Numbered from the stretch's first letter, positions 1 to 9,635 are shown. The stretch is DNA of 64,000 bases from Janthinobacterium sp. PAMC25594 (GCF_019443505.1 NZ_CP080377.1:558001-622000), one strand, 5' to 3'. Notes: generated by a model not told the origin, from the sequence alone. Translations and numbers: made by a program.

Positions 1-254
1 AAGCCGGGGAAAGGGCGGGGCAGGGTACGGGCCATGGAAGTCTCCGGTAGCGGCGTGCGTGAAGGATGGGCATGGCCTAGCTTAAAAAGATGGGCGCCGC
101 TCTCCTTGATTGCGCTCAACAAGCCGCCGTTTGTCCGCGCGCCGGCTGGCCGCCGCCCCGTGTTTCTTGTTCCCGCTCAAGAATGGCCGGATCGGCAACC
201 GTAGAATTTCCCGGACGGCGATGCTCAGGCCGCAACCATTGGGAGCACATGCAT

Positions 255-1571
255 ATGGACAGCAAGGTGGATGGCACTGCGAATAACAAGGCGGGCGTGG
301 TGGCGGTGGTGGGGCTCGGTTATGTCGGCTTGCAGCTGGCCGTGGCGTTCGGCATGCGCCAGCGCACCATCGGCGTTGACTTGTCGGCACGCAAGGTAGA
401 AAGTTACCGCAACCATGTCGACCCCACGGGCGAAGTGAGCACAGAACAGCTGCGCGCGGCGCAGTGGCTGAGCGTGGGCTGCGATCCGGCCGAGCTGCAA
501 CTGGCCGATTTCATCGTCGTGGCCGTCCCCACGCCCGTCGACAGCGCGCACAATCCCGATTTCTCCGCCCTGGCCGGCGCCAGCGCGGCCGTCGGCCGCC
601 ATATGCGGCGCGGCGCCACCGTCATCTACGAATCCACCGTGTATCCGGGCGCCACCGAGGAAATCTGCATCCCCATCCTCGAGCGGCATTCGGGCCTGCG
701 CTGGAAGGAAGATTTTCATGTCGGCTTTTCGCCCGAGCGCATCAACCCCGGCGACAAGGACCACACCCTGCACAGCATCCGCAAGGTGGTTTCGGGCGAC
801 GACGACGCCACGCTGGACAAGGTGGCCGCCCTGTACGAAGGCGTGGTCGCGGCCGGCGTGCACCGGGCCTCGAGCATCCGCGTGGCCGAAGCGGCCAAGG
901 TCATCGAAAACACGCAGCGCGACCTGAACATCGCGCTGATGAACGAGCTGGCCATCATCTTCGACCGCATCGGCATCGATACCCTGGAAGTGCTGCAGGC
1001 GGCGGGCACCAAATGGAATTTCCTGCCGTTCCGGCCCGGCCTGGTGGGCGGCCACTGCATCGGCGTCGACCCGTATTATTTGACGCACAAGGCGGAAATG
1101 CTGGGCTACCATCCGCATGTGATCCTGGCCGGGCGCCGCATCAACGACGGCATGGCCAAATTCGTGGCGGAAAAGACCATCAAGGAAATGGTGCGCGCCG
1201 GTTTCAAATTGAAAGGGTCGCACGTCAACGTGCTGGGCCTGACCTTCAAGGAAAATTGTCCGGACTTGCGCAACTCGAAAGTGGTCGACATGATCCACGA
1301 ACTGCAATCGTACGGCGTGCAGGTGCATGTGCACGACCCCGTCGCCGATGGCCGCGAAGCGCTGGAAGAGTATGGTTTGAGCCTGGAAAGCTGGGAACAG
1401 CTGCCGCGGGCCGAGGCCATCATCAGCGCCGTCTCGCACCAGGCCTTGCTGGCCCGTCCGCTGGCTGACTTCCAGGCCAAGGTGCTGGAAAACGGCTGCT
1501 TCATCGACATCAAGTCGCATTTCGACCCCCACCCGCTGGAAGACGGCGGCCTGCACGTGTGGCGGCTGTGA
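255..1571 (+). CDS. Nucleotide-sugar dehydrogenase (TviB/VipA/WbpO type)
   Basis: Predicted NAD-dependent UDP-hexosamine/UDP-hexose 6-dehydrogenase of 438 residues, making UDP-uronic acids for capsule, O-antigen or exopolysaccharide. The N-terminus carries a Rossmann motif GLGYVG at residues 20-25, the central domain has the catalytic cysteine in GGHCIGVDP (Cys268), and the C-terminal UDP-binding domain contains the [10 protein letters not shown] segment typical of the TviB/WbpO branch. The ATG at 255 is chosen because GGGAG at 241-245 lies 9 bases upstream; the ATG at 249 is possible but badly spaced, and the frame stays open further upstream without a ribosome site. It overlaps the following epimerase gene by one base, as in Vi antigen tviB-tviC and Pseudomonas wbpO-wbpP pairs. 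Substrate (GlcNAc versus GalNAc) cannot be told from sequence. Confidence 0.92.
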   Translation: MDSKVDGTANNKAGVVAVVGLGYVGLQLAVAFGMRQRTIGVDLSARKVESYRNHVDPTGEVSTEQLRAAQWLSVGCDPAELQLADFIVVAVPTPVDSAHNPDFSALAGASAAVGRHMRRGATVIYESTVYPGATEEICIPILERHSGLRWKEDFHVGFSPERINPGDKDHTLHSIRKVVSGDDDATLDKVAALYEGVVAAGVHRASSIRVAEAAKVIENTQRDLNIALMNELAIIFDRIGIDTLEVLQAAGTKWNFLPFRPGLVGGHCIGVDPYYLTHKAEMLGYHPHVILAGRRINDGMAKFVAEKTIKEMVRAGFKLKGSHVNVLGLTFKENCPDLRNSKVVDMIHELQSYGVQVHVHDPVADGREALEEYGLSLESWEQLPRAEAIISAVSHQALLARPLADFQAKVLENGCFIDIKSHFDPHPLEDGGLHVWRL

Positions 1572-2734
1572 TGGCGGCCGATACCCTCGATCCGGCCGGC
1601 GGCGATAGCGCGTATGCCCAGGCCTGCGCGCAGCTGGCGCAAACGCCGCGCCGCTGGCTGGTGACGGGCGTGGCCGGCTTCATCGGCTCGCACCTGCTGG
1701 AAACCTTGCTGCGGCTGGGCCAGGAAGTGCGCGGCCTGGACAATTTCATGACGGGCCACCGCCATAATCTGGAGCAAGTACGCGCCAGCGTGGGCGAAGC
1801 GGCGTGGCGGCGCTTCACCTTCATCGAAGGCGATATCCGCGACCCGCAGGCGTGTGCGCGCGCGTGCGGCGCGCCAGCGCCGGCCGCCGGCAGTGGCGAC
1901 GGCAAGGCAGATGGGGGCGGCGGCGGCTTGAGCGAGCACGGCAGTGCCGATCCGGGCGGCCCCGTCGCCGTCGATTTTGTGCTGCACCAGGCGGCGCTCG
2001 GTTCCGTCTCGCGTTCGCTGGAAGACCCGCTGCTGTGCCACGCCGTCAATGTCAGCGGCTTCCTGAACATGCTGGCCGCCGCGCGCGACGCGGGCGTGCG
2101 GCGCTTCGTGTATGCCGCGTCCAGCGCCACCTATGGCGACCATCCGTCCTTGCCGAAAGTGGAACAGCATATCGGCGCGCCCCTGTCGCCGTATGCCTTG
2201 AGTAAATATGTCAATGAACTGTACGCGCAGGTGTACGCGCGCTGCTACGCCATGCAGACGGTGGGGCTGCGCTATTTCAATGTCTTCGGCCCCAGGCAAG
2301 ACCCGCTGGGCGCCTACGCGGCCGTCATTCCCCGCTGGATCACCGCCATGCTGGACGGCCAGGCCGTGCACATCCATGGCGACGGCGCCACCAGCCGCGA
2401 CTTCTGCTTTGTGCACAATGCCGTGCAAGCGAATATCCTCGCCGCCACGCGCGCCGACCCGGCAGCCGTCAACCAGGTCTACAACGTGGCCGTCAACGCC
2501 CGCACCAGCCTGACCCAATTGCATGCCACGATACAGCAGATGCTGCTGGCCGCCCGCCCGCGGCACGTGGCATTGGCACCCGAATATGGCGAATTTCGCG
2601 CCGGCGACGTGCGCCATTCGCAGGCGGACATCACCAAGGCGGCCCGCTTGCTCGGTTATGTGCCCACGCACGACCTGGCGCAAGGCTTGCGGCACACCAT
2701 CGCCTGGTATGTGGAGCAAACGGGCCTGGCGTGA
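1571..2734 (+). CDS. NAD-dependent epimerase (TviC/WbpP type)
   Basis: Short-chain dehydrogenase/reductase of 387 residues, most like UDP-N-acetylglucosamine/glucuronate 4-epimerases of the WbpP/TviC family. It shows the GxxGxxG cofactor motif at residues 33-39, the serine-rich ASSATYGDH segment and the YALSK catalytic Tyr/Lys pair. The ATG at 1571 shares its A with the TGA stop of the dehydrogenase (TGATG), implying translational coupling; an upstream GTG at 1559 is less likely. The protein is longer than the usual 340-350 residues because about 35 Gly/Ala/Ser-rich residues (nt 1861-1970, residues about 98-134) are inserted before the VDFVLHQAA strand. Together the two genes would supply a UDP-galactosaminuronic-type sugar; no glycosyltransferase is inside the window. 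Confidence 0.9.
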   Translation: MAADTLDPAGGDSAYAQACAQLAQTPRRWLVTGVAGFIGSHLLETLLRLGQEVRGLDNFMTGHRHNLEQVRASVGEAAWRRFTFIEGDIRDPQACARACGAPAPAAGSGDGKADGGGGGLSEHGSADPGGPVAVDFVLHQAALGSVSRSLEDPLLCHAVNVSGFLNMLAAARDAGVRRFVYAASSATYGDHPSLPKVEQHIGAPLSPYALSKYVNELYAQVYARCYAMQTVGLRYFNVFGPRQDPLGAYAAVIPRWITAMLDGQAVHIHGDGATSRDFCFVHNAVQANILAATRADPAAVNQVYNVAVNARTSLTQLHATIQQMLLAARPRHVALAPEYGEFRAGDVRHSQADITKAARLLGYVPTHDLAQGLRHTIAWYVEQTGLA

Positions 2735-2742
2735 GGGCGCGG

Positions 2743-2864
2743 ATCAGATACACATCAGATACACATCAAAATGCGTATCAAATGCGTATCAAATGCGTAT
2801 TCAGTGCGTATTCAGTGCACATCAAGTGCACCTCAAGTACGCATCAGCTGCGCATGATGTCCGC
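2743..2864. repeat. 11-bp degenerate tandem repeat array
   Basis: Eleven head-to-tail units, ten of 11 bp and one of 12 bp, fill most of the space between two converging genes. Units read ATCAGATACAC twice, then ATCAAATGCGT types, ATTCAGTGCGT/AC, ATCAAGTGCAC, CTCAAGTACGC, ATCAGCTGCGC and ATGATGTCCGC. Similarity drifts gradually from one end to the other. The array is AT-richer than its surroundings, and 11 bp is close to one DNA helical turn. No function is known; it could be a minisatellite, a protein-binding array or a bend. Confidence 0.85.
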
Positions 2865-2959
2865 ATGAGGAGCCTGCCAGGTGCCCGCATTGGCGGCCGG
2901 CGTCGATGCTGCGCAATGCCTGCATCGATACCGCACAGGGCCCGCGCCAGGTGTGCCGT

Positions 2960-4492
2960 TTAACGCTGCACGGGTGCCGCTGTCGGTGCTGGCGATGCTG
3001 GTGGCTTGGGCGGTTCGGGCACGCCGTCGCTCTTGCTGTGCAGGACACGGGGCGTGCCGCGGAAATCGGCCGTATGCAGGGTGACGGGGCGGCGCCAGAT
3101 GCGGGCGATGTACGCCAGCACCTGTTCCGCCCGCTCCAGGTCGAGGCCGCGCCCGTCGCGCTGGTGATCGTGGCGCAGCACCAGGCTGCCGTCGTCGTTG
3201 AGCAGGGTGACGGCGATGCACGGCGCGCCATAGTTGTATTTGGGTGCCAGGATGGCTTCGCGGATGGCCCGCAAGTCGCGGCTGGCCAGGCGCGTTTCGC
3301 CGTCGCGGCGGCTTTCATGCACGAACAGGCCCAGGCGATCAGCCAGTTCCCCGTCCAGATAGTTGCGGATGAAACTGCAGTCATCGTCGTCGCGGCAAAT
3401 CTGGCGCGCCCGCGCCAGTCCTTCGCGCTCGATGATGTGCTCCCACATGCAAAAGCCCAGGTGATAGGGATTGACGGCCAGCGCCTGCTGGTGCTCGCCC
3501 GCGTAAGGGCGCACCACGTCCGAATGCGACTTGATGGCGGCCAGATACAATGCGGGGGGCAGGAAGTCGGCTTCGCGCAGCAAGCGCGCATGCCAGTACG
3601 AGGCCCAGCCTTCGTTCATGATCTGGCAGGCGTACACGGGATAGAAGTAAAACGACTCTTCGCGCACGGCCAGGAAAATGTCGCGTTCCCAGTCGGCCAG
3701 TTCCGGCCCATGTTGCGCGATAAACCATAGTAAATCGTATTCGGCTTGCGGCGGCACGAGCGGGCGCTGCGTCACGCGTGCCCGTGCCGCTTCGCGCGCC
3801 GCCAGCGTGGCTGCCTCACCGGGCAAGCGCCGGTAACGCCGGTCAAACGCGTCGTCTGCGGCGGCATCGGGTCCAGCTGGCGTGCCCGCGACGCCGGCTG
3901 GCCCCGATGCCGCGGCATAGGGCGGGCGGTGCAGCTCGGCATGGATGTCCACATGCTGTTCCAGCGCCAGTGCCGCGTCGAGCACGGCTTCCACCTGCTC
4001 TTGCCCGTGGCGTTGCAGCGCTATTTCCAGACGCTGCGCCCGCGCCGCGCTTTGTTGCAGGATGTGCTGGCCCGCCATGGCGCCGAAGCGCAGGAACAGG
4101 GCATTACGGCTGGCAAAATCGGCGTGACCGAGCACATGCGCCGTGACGAGGGTGTTTTCGGCCACGGAATTGTGTTCCGCCATGTAGGCATGGCAAGGGT
4201 CGCCGGGAAACATGACTTCGAAAATGTGCGAGTTGCCCATCTTCTGATGGACGAGCTGGTGGATGTAGCGCACGCCGAACGACCAGTGACGCATGCGCAC
4301 GGGCAAGCCATAGATGGCGATCTCGTTCATGAAGTTGTCCGGCACCAGCTCGAACTCGACGGGCGCAAATGCCAGGCCCAGCTCGCGCGCCAGCGCTTCG
4401 ATGCGCGCCGCGTAGCCGTCCAGGCCCATGGAAGCGGCCTGGTCGGCCTGGTCTGGCGCACCGCTTTGGTTCCGGGCGTCAGGCCGCGTCAT
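2960..4492 (-). CDS. spoVR: SpoVR family protein (YcgB)
   Basis: SpoVR/YcgB family protein of 510 residues, the same length as E. coli YcgB. The family is widespread in non-sporulating proteobacteria; its biochemical role is unclear, but it is co-expressed with PrkA under stationary phase and nutrient stress. Family hallmarks seen are the NFMNEIAIYGLPVRMRHWSFG block near the N-terminus, the HNSVAENTLVTAHVLGHADF segment and the IMNEGWASYWH motif. The start at 4492 overlaps the upstream yeaH stop by four bases (ATGA), so the two are translationally coupled. It is the last gene of a three-gene minus-strand operon. The C-terminus ends in a Pro/Ala-rich tail. Confidence 0.95.
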   Translation of the reverse strand: MTRPDARNQSGAPDQADQAASMGLDGYAARIEALARELGLAFAPVEFELVPDNFMNEIAIYGLPVRMRHWSFGVRYIHQLVHQKMGNSHIFEVMFPGDPCHAYMAEHNSVAENTLVTAHVLGHADFASRNALFLRFGAMAGQHILQQSAARAQRLEIALQRHGQEQVEAVLDAALALEQHVDIHAELHRPPYAAASGPAGVAGTPAGPDAAADDAFDRRYRRLPGEAATLAAREAARARVTQRPLVPPQAEYDLLWFIAQHGPELADWERDIFLAVREESFYFYPVYACQIMNEGWASYWHARLLREADFLPPALYLAAIKSHSDVVRPYAGEHQQALAVNPYHLGFCMWEHIIEREGLARARQICRDDDDCSFIRNYLDGELADRLGLFVHESRRDGETRLASRDLRAIREAILAPKYNYGAPCIAVTLLNDDGSLVLRHDHQRDGRGLDLERAEQVLAYIARIWRRPVTLHTADFRGTPRVLHSKSDGVPEPPKPPASPAPTAAPVQR

Positions 4493-5685
4493 GACGCTTC
4501 CTCCGTGTCCGCCGCCTCGTGCTGGAAAAAGGTGCGGATGGCTTCCCACACATCGTCAGGCTTGCTGAGGATGCTGCTGTGCAAGGGCAAGCCCCGCCGT
4601 TCCTGCTCGGCGCACAGGCTGTGCATTTCCGTTTCCAGGCTGCGTGGCACGCCGGGCAAGGTTTCCACATAGCCCATATAGTTGAGCAAGGCGGCCAGTT
4701 CGCCCAAGGCCAGGCTGGCGGCCGCCCGGTCTTCGCTGAAATTTTCGCCATCGGAGGCATAGAACAGATAGGTGTTGTAGCGCCCCGGCGCATAATGTTC
4801 CTGCAGCAGTTCGCGGCTCAGGCGAAAGGCGGTGGACGCCATGGTGCCGCCCATGCCATTGACCTGGAAGAATTCGGCTTCGGAAAATTCCCAGGCCCGC
4901 GTCGTATGGGCGATGAAGCGCGTTTCCACGCGCGCATACCTGCGCCGCAAGCCCTGCAAGGCAAAGAAAAAGAAGGATTTGGCCAATTTGCGCTCGGCTT
5001 GCGCCATGCTGGCCGACACGTCCAGCACGAAAAACACGACGGCATTCGTGCTGGGCCGGGGCTGGGCCAGCACCTGGCGGTAACGCAAGTCATCATTGGT
5101 GAAGGGCACGGGCTGCGCTTGCAGGGCACGCCGCTTGATCGCTTCCTTGACGGTGCGGCGCCGGTCCAGGCGCGAGCGGGCGCCATGCCGGTCCAGACCG
5201 CTGCGGACCAGCCGCACGTCGTCGATCGCGCCCAGGTGGCGCGGCTTCAGGTGCGGCAACTCGAAGGCGTCCCACAGCCAGTCGAGGATGTCGTCGATGG
5301 GAAACTCCAGCAGCAGGCGCACCGTCCCCTCGCCATCGCCGCCTTCGCCTGGCCTTCCGGCACCGCCCGTGGCGGCGGGATGGGCCGCGCGCAGGATATC
5401 GCCGGGCTGGCCGTCACCCTGGCCCGCGCCCGCGCCCACGCTGTTGCGCGCGGGCGCCAGGCGGAAACGCGCGTGTTCGAGCAGGCGCATGGGCACTTGC
5501 ACCGTGCGCTGCTGCGGTCCGCCGATCAGGTCAGGCGTGGCGATCAGCTCGGGCAAGTGCGCCTGCACGGCGTCGCGTACTTTCTGGTTGTGGCGCAGCC
5601 AGTCGCGCGCGCCGCGCGAGAACAAGCCGTACCAGGGCCGGGCCAGGGCAGGCGCGGTGGACACTGGCGAAGTCGTGGCGGCCAT
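4489..5685 (-). CDS. yeaH: YeaH/DUF444 (UPF0229) family protein
   Basis: YeaH-family protein of 398 residues. A basic N-terminal half is followed by a von Willebrand A-like domain with a MIDAS-type DVSASM motif and a downstream FYASDGENFSED segment. A Gly-rich insertion at about residues 83-120 interrupts the N-terminal part. In E. coli yeaG(prkA)-yeaH are one operon, controlled by stationary-phase and nitrogen-starvation sigma factors; YeaH is thought to work with the PrkA kinase. Here it lies two bases after prkA and overlaps spoVR by four bases, so the three products should be made together. Confidence 0.93.
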   Translation of the reverse strand: MAATTSPVSTAPALARPWYGLFSRGARDWLRHNQKVRDAVQAHLPELIATPDLIGGPQQRTVQVPMRLLEHARFRLAPARNSVGAGAGQGDGQPGDILRAAHPAATGGAGRPGEGGDGEGTVRLLLEFPIDDILDWLWDAFELPHLKPRHLGAIDDVRLVRSGLDRHGARSRLDRRRTVKEAIKRRALQAQPVPFTNDDLRYRQVLAQPRPSTNAVVFFVLDVSASMAQAERKLAKSFFFFALQGLRRRYARVETRFIAHTTRAWEFSEAEFFQVNGMGGTMASTAFRLSRELLQEHYAPGRYNTYLFYASDGENFSEDRAAASLALGELAALLNYMGYVETLPGVPRSLETEMHSLCAEQERRGLPLHSSILSKPDDVWEAIRTFFQHEAADTEEAS

Positions 5686-5687
5686 GG

Positions 5688-7667
5688 TTATTCCTGCGCC
5701 AGCAAGGTGGTCACGTAGTTGAGCGCTTCGCGCGCGCTATGGGCGTCATAGCCGTATTCGTCCACCAGGCGCTGCTCGACGGCGGAGATCCTGGCCCGCA
5801 CGTCATCGTCGGGGCGCTTGGCCGAACCGACCAGGCGCAGCACGTCGCGCCGTTGCTCGAACAGATATTGCTGGATGGCATCGTGCAATTGCGCGTGGCT
5901 ACCCAGGCCAAAGGGCTCGCCCCGCTTGAAGGCGCTCATGGCCTTGCGCACCACTTCCTGGCGGAACGACTGCTTGCCCGCGTCGCTGATATGGATTTTT
6001 TCTTCCACGGCGCGCAGGAAGCGCTCGTCGGGACGGCGCTCTTCACTGGTGATGGGGTCGCGGATCTGGCGGTTGTCGAGCATGGCTTCGACTTCATCGA
6101 GATATTTGTTCAGCAAGTCCTGCGCTTCTTGCTCGAACGACACGAACAAGGCCTTGTGCACATCGGCCTTGACCCAGCGGTTATAGAAATCCTTGCGCGT
6201 GAGCACCAGGTAATCGACCCACTGGCGCTTGCGCCTCGGTTCGATGCGCGCATCGCTTTCGATGCCATCCTTCAGGGCCAGCAGCACGTCCATGGTGGAG
6301 AGACTGTTGCGCTGGGCGGAAATGATGGCGTGCGACAGGGCATTGATGACGAAACGGGGCGACACGCCCGACAAGCCTTCGTCGGGCGCCTTGTCGCGCT
6401 CGCGCAAGCGGCGGATGTCGGCATGCTGCAAGTCGTCGACGTCTTCGTCCGCATACACGCGCAGCTTCTTGACCAGCTCGGCTTCCTTGGCCTCGCCTTC
6501 GGGCAGGCGGCTGAGGATGGCGAACACGGCCGCCGCATGCAGCACGTGCGGATCGAGGTGCACGTCGCGGAAGGCGGGCGTGGCCGCCAGGATCAGCTTG
6601 CGGTAAATGCGCGCTTCTTCGCGGTAATTGAGTGTATATGGCACTTGCACGATGACCATGCGGTCGAGCAGTGCCTCGTTTTCACTTTCTTGCAGGAATT
6701 TGCGAAACTCGGCCAGATTCGTGTGCGCGAGGATGGTTTCGTCGAGGTAAATCAGGGGGAAGCGCGACACCTTGACATTCTTTTCCTGCGTCAGGGTGAG
6801 TAGTAAATACAGGAATTCGCGCTTGACCTTGAGGATTTCGATCATTTCCAGCATGCCGCGGCTGGCCGCATACACGGCGCCGGACCAGGACCAGGCGCGC
6901 GGATCGCCTTCGTCGCCGTACTGCGCCACTTTCGACAGGTCGACGGAACCGACCAGGTCGGCCAGGTCGGCCGTGGTGGGGTCGTGCGGCGCATACGTGC
7001 CGATGCCGCAGCGGCCCGCCTCGGACAGGTGGATGCGTTCGACGGGCATGCGCAGGAAATCGCCCGCGTACTGTTCTTCCAGGCGGGCGCGGCAATGGGG
7101 ACACAGCTCGCCATGCAGCTCGGCGTCATAGCTGGCGCGAAAGTCGGCTCGCATGCTGTACGGCACCAGGTGCAGCGGCGATTCGTGCACGGGACAGCCG
7201 GCGATGCCGTACAAGGCGCCTTCGCTGCTGTGGCTGTATTCTTCCAGCCCCCGCTTGAGCAGGATCACCAGGGTCGACTTGCCGCCCGATGGCGGGCCCA
7301 GCAGCAGAAGCATGCGCCGGCCCACCTCGGAGCCGGCGGCCGCCGCCTTGAAGTAGGCGGCGACCCGGTCGATCGCCTCGTCGATGCCGAACAGCTCGTC
7401 GTCGAACAGGCGGCAGCGGAAGCGCCCGCTGTCATCGGTCTGGCCGTTCCAGCGCATCATGTCCCACAGGTACTGGTGCGCGCTGCGCGTCAGCAGGGCC
7501 GCGCGGCCGGGCAGGATTTGCTCGATAAACTCGGCAAAACTGCCGCGCCAGGGACTGATGCGGTGTTTTTCCGCCCAGGCCGCCATGCCGTGGACAAAAC
7601 CGGCATGCTGGCCTGCTTGCTCGCCCGCAGGCGCGTCGTCGTGGCGTGTCATACCAGGGCTCGTCAT
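5688..7667 (-). CDS. prkA: PrkA family serine protein kinase (YeaG)
   Basis: PrkA/YeaG protein of 659 residues (E. coli YeaG is 644). It combines an AAA-type nucleotide-binding region, with Walker A GPPSGGKST, and a C-terminal kinase-like PrkA domain. Additional hallmarks are CPVHESPLHLVP, the zinc-ribbon-like CPHC segment and the FPLIYLDETILAHTN block. The ATG at 7667 is chosen because GGGG lies seven bases upstream on the minus strand; longer upstream reading frames run into the intergenic region and lack a ribosome site. It is the first gene of prkA-yeaH-spoVR. The family is linked to stress adaptation, and both kinase and AAA-protease-like activities have been discussed for it. Confidence 0.94.
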   Translation of the reverse strand: MTSPGMTRHDDAPAGEQAGQHAGFVHGMAAWAEKHRISPWRGSFAEFIEQILPGRAALLTRSAHQYLWDMMRWNGQTDDSGRFRCRLFDDELFGIDEAIDRVAAYFKAAAAGSEVGRRMLLLLGPPSGGKSTLVILLKRGLEEYSHSSEGALYGIAGCPVHESPLHLVPYSMRADFRASYDAELHGELCPHCRARLEEQYAGDFLRMPVERIHLSEAGRCGIGTYAPHDPTTADLADLVGSVDLSKVAQYGDEGDPRAWSWSGAVYAASRGMLEMIEILKVKREFLYLLLTLTQEKNVKVSRFPLIYLDETILAHTNLAEFRKFLQESENEALLDRMVIVQVPYTLNYREEARIYRKLILAATPAFRDVHLDPHVLHAAAVFAILSRLPEGEAKEAELVKKLRVYADEDVDDLQHADIRRLRERDKAPDEGLSGVSPRFVINALSHAIISAQRNSLSTMDVLLALKDGIESDARIEPRRKRQWVDYLVLTRKDFYNRWVKADVHKALFVSFEQEAQDLLNKYLDEVEAMLDNRQIRDPITSEERRPDERFLRAVEEKIHISDAGKQSFRQEVVRKAMSAFKRGEPFGLGSHAQLHDAIQQYLFEQRRDVLRLVGSAKRPDDDVRARISAVEQRLVDEYGYDAHSAREALNYVTTLLAQE

Positions 7668-7927
7668 TGTTTCCCCATTCATACCGTTGCTGCCGTTGCT
7701 AGCGTTGCTGCCGTGGCGCAGGCCCGGTTCCAGCCTGTCGATCCAGTATACGGCGGCGCCTCTGCCCGCACGCCTGATCTCGCTCAACCTTGACGAGGGA
7801 ACTATTTTTGCCCTCCTTTGGCCCCTTTGGCGCAGCGCAGCCACACGCCTGCGCAGTTCAATCCAGATCAATACCGGCCGGCGCGGCCCGTCCACACTGG
7901 ATATTCAGAGCGACCCACGAGGAGAAC
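7668..7927. promoter_or_regulatory. Divergent promoter region prkA / protease
   Basis: This 260-bp spacer separates the minus-strand prkA operon from the plus-strand protease gene and must hold both promoters. Near the prkA start three imperfect 9-bp repeats of the form CCGTTGCTG/A (7683-7710) follow each other. No clear sigma-70 or sigma-54 box stands out by eye. Confidence 0.4.
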
Positions 7928-9109
7928 ATGATGATCGGCAATGAGAACGGTTTCAGCACCCCGCCCGGCAGCAGCGGCAGGGGGCAAAGCGCGGACGATG
8001 AAGAGGCCATCGGCCAATTCGCCGCTCCCGGCGCAGACGACAATATGATCGAGAGCGCGTCCGTCGCGGACGTGCCCGACGCCTTGAGCGGCGTCAGCAT
8101 GGAATTGCTGGAAATCAAGCGCAGCATCGAAGACGGCATGCGCCAGGGCCTGGCTCAGGCGGCCGGCGTGCGCGCCGCCGATGCCTTCAGCGACGGCGGC
8201 AATATCCAGGGCGTGTCCATCGGCCTGGGCGAGGGCGCCAGCGACAGCTCGTCCGGCGAACCGGGCTTGCCGGCCCTGACCCTGTACGTGGCCGAACCGA
8301 CGTCCGTCGATCGCGCCAAGGCCGCCATCGTGGGGGCCATGGGCGTGCGCGCCGTGGCCAGCGACCGGGTGCCCGTGAATATCGTCGTCACGGGCGTGAT
8401 CGACGCGCAACCGCACCGTTTCCGCTTGCGTCCGGCGCCGGGCGGCGTGTCGGTCGGGCATTTCCGCATCACGGCCGGCACCATCGGCTGCCTGGCCGTG
8501 GGGCGCAGCGCGCCGCGCAACAGCCGTTTGATGATTCTTAGCAATAATCATGTGCTGGCCAATTCCAACGGCGGCGTGTTCAACGACTGCATCGTGCAGC
8601 CTGGCCCCATCGATGGCGGGCGCTGTCCGCAAGACCAGGTGGCCGTGCTCGAGCGCTTCGTGCCCATCAATTTCGGCGGCGGCGTCAACTTCGTCGATTG
8701 CGCCACCGGCTGGGCCTGGCCAGACCGCGTGCGTCCCGAACTGGTCTACCTGAGCGGCGGCGTGCCAGCGTACTTCCGCATCAGCAATGCGCTGGTGGCG
8801 CCCGCGCTGGGCATGCTGGTCGGCAAATCCGGGCGCACGACGCAATTGACGCAGGGCCGCATCACGGGCCTGGGCGCCACCATCAACGTCAATTATGGCG
8901 GCGGCAGGATCGCACTGTTCCAGGATCAGATCGCCATCACGGGCGTCAGCGGAGCGTTCAGCGCGGGCGGCGATTCCGGCTCGTCCATCTGGACCTGGAA
9001 CCAGCAGCGCAATCCCGTCGGCCTGCTGTTTGCCGGCGGCGGCAATATCACGTTTGCCAACCAGATGCGCAGGGTGGTGGTGGCGCTCGACATTAATTTG
9101 TACACTTGA
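7928..9109 (+). CDS. Trypsin-like serine protease with N-terminal propeptide-like region
   Basis: Predicted chymotrypsin-fold (S1-like) serine peptidase of 393 residues. The catalytic triad is visible: His208 in SNNHVLA, Asp257 in FVDCATGW and Ser350 in GGDSGSS. No signal peptide is present. The first 90 residues are acidic and low in complexity, and residues about 93-160 form a small domain (GVSIGLG, LTLYVAEP, VPVNIVVTGVIDA) preceding the protease fold. AGGAG at 7920-7924 is six bases before the ATG at 7931 and three before that at 7928, so either may be used. The next gene encodes a protein resembling residues 93-160. Targets and regulation are unknown. Confidence 0.8.
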   Translation: MMIGNENGFSTPPGSSGRGQSADDEEAIGQFAAPGADDNMIESASVADVPDALSGVSMELLEIKRSIEDGMRQGLAQAAGVRAADAFSDGGNIQGVSIGLGEGASDSSSGEPGLPALTLYVAEPTSVDRAKAAIVGAMGVRAVASDRVPVNIVVTGVIDAQPHRFRLRPAPGGVSVGHFRITAGTIGCLAVGRSAPRNSRLMILSNNHVLANSNGGVFNDCIVQPGPIDGGRCPQDQVAVLERFVPINFGGGVNFVDCATGWAWPDRVRPELVYLSGGVPAYFRISNALVAPALGMLVGKSGRTTQLTQGRITGLGATINVNYGGGRIALFQDQIAITGVSGAFSAGGDSGSSIWTWNQQRNPVGLLFAGGGNITFANQMRRVVVALDINLYT

Positions 9110-9279
9110 GCACGGTCACAGAAAACGGCGCGGCGGCGTGATGCTTGCTTGCACTGCGCCACTTTTTGCACGATGATGATAGGGTCAGGTGTGGCTGCCA
9201 TGCATGGCCTGGCGGGCAAGAGGCGCTGCCGTGCCTCCTTGTTCCACGCGTGCCATGGGCAGCATCAGGAGGATGTGTC

Positions 9280-9615
9280 ATGTCAAACAGTAAATTTGTA
9301 ACAGCGCCTTATGCCGTCTTCGAGGATGCGGCCATGCCGTATATGCCGGACGAGGCCAGTGGCCACGCGGTGGCGGGCTTCGCGCATGCCGCACCGCCGC
9401 CCGGCCGGCTGGAAGCGGCAAAGCGGCGCAACGAGCGGGCCCTGATGGCGATCGATGGCGTCGAAGGCGTCAGCCTGGGGCAGACCGCCATCGGCGGCGA
9501 AGCCCTCGTCGTGTATTTGCGCGATGCGTCCGTCAAGCGGCGCGTGCCGTCGCAGGTCGATGGCTATCCGGTGGAAACGAGCATCACGGGCCAGATCGAT
9601 ATCCAGCGCTGGTAG
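9280..9615 (+). CDS. Small protein resembling the protease N-terminal domain
   Basis: Small protein of 111 residues with an excellent ribosome site (AGGAGG at 9267-9272, seven bases before the ATG). Residues 61-108 (GVEGVSLGQ, ALVVYLRDA, VDGYPVETSITGQIDI) align by eye with residues 93-160 of the protease encoded just upstream (GVSIGLG, ALTLYVAEP, VPVNIVVTGVID), including the order and spacing of the conserved strands. It lacks any protease domain and any signal peptide. It may be a free propeptide-like chaperone or inhibitor of the protease; that is inference. The two genes are 170 bases apart, so it may have its own promoter. Confidence 0.75.
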   Translation: MSNSKFVTAPYAVFEDAAMPYMPDEASGHAVAGFAHAAPPPGRLEAAKRRNERALMAIDGVEGVSLGQTAIGGEALVVYLRDASVKRRVPSQVDGYPVETSITGQIDIQRW

Positions 9616-9635
9616 GGGTGGCGTAGATGCAAAGC

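Noticed and set aside
1..254. An open frame on the plus strand from the left edge to about 213.
   Set aside because: It has no recognisable domain and such open frames are common in GC-rich DNA; it may be the tail of a gene outside the window, but there is no support either way.
82..1556. Long minus-strand frames opposite the sugar dehydrogenase (for example 225-1556).
   Set aside because: Their residues are His/Arg/Gln-rich anti-sense translations of a well-supported enzyme, a typical GC shadow.
2523..2963. Plus-strand frame through the 11-bp repeats, giving an 11-residue periodic peptide.
   Set aside because: The period comes from the DNA repeat and the frame begins inside the epimerase in another phase, without a ribosome site.
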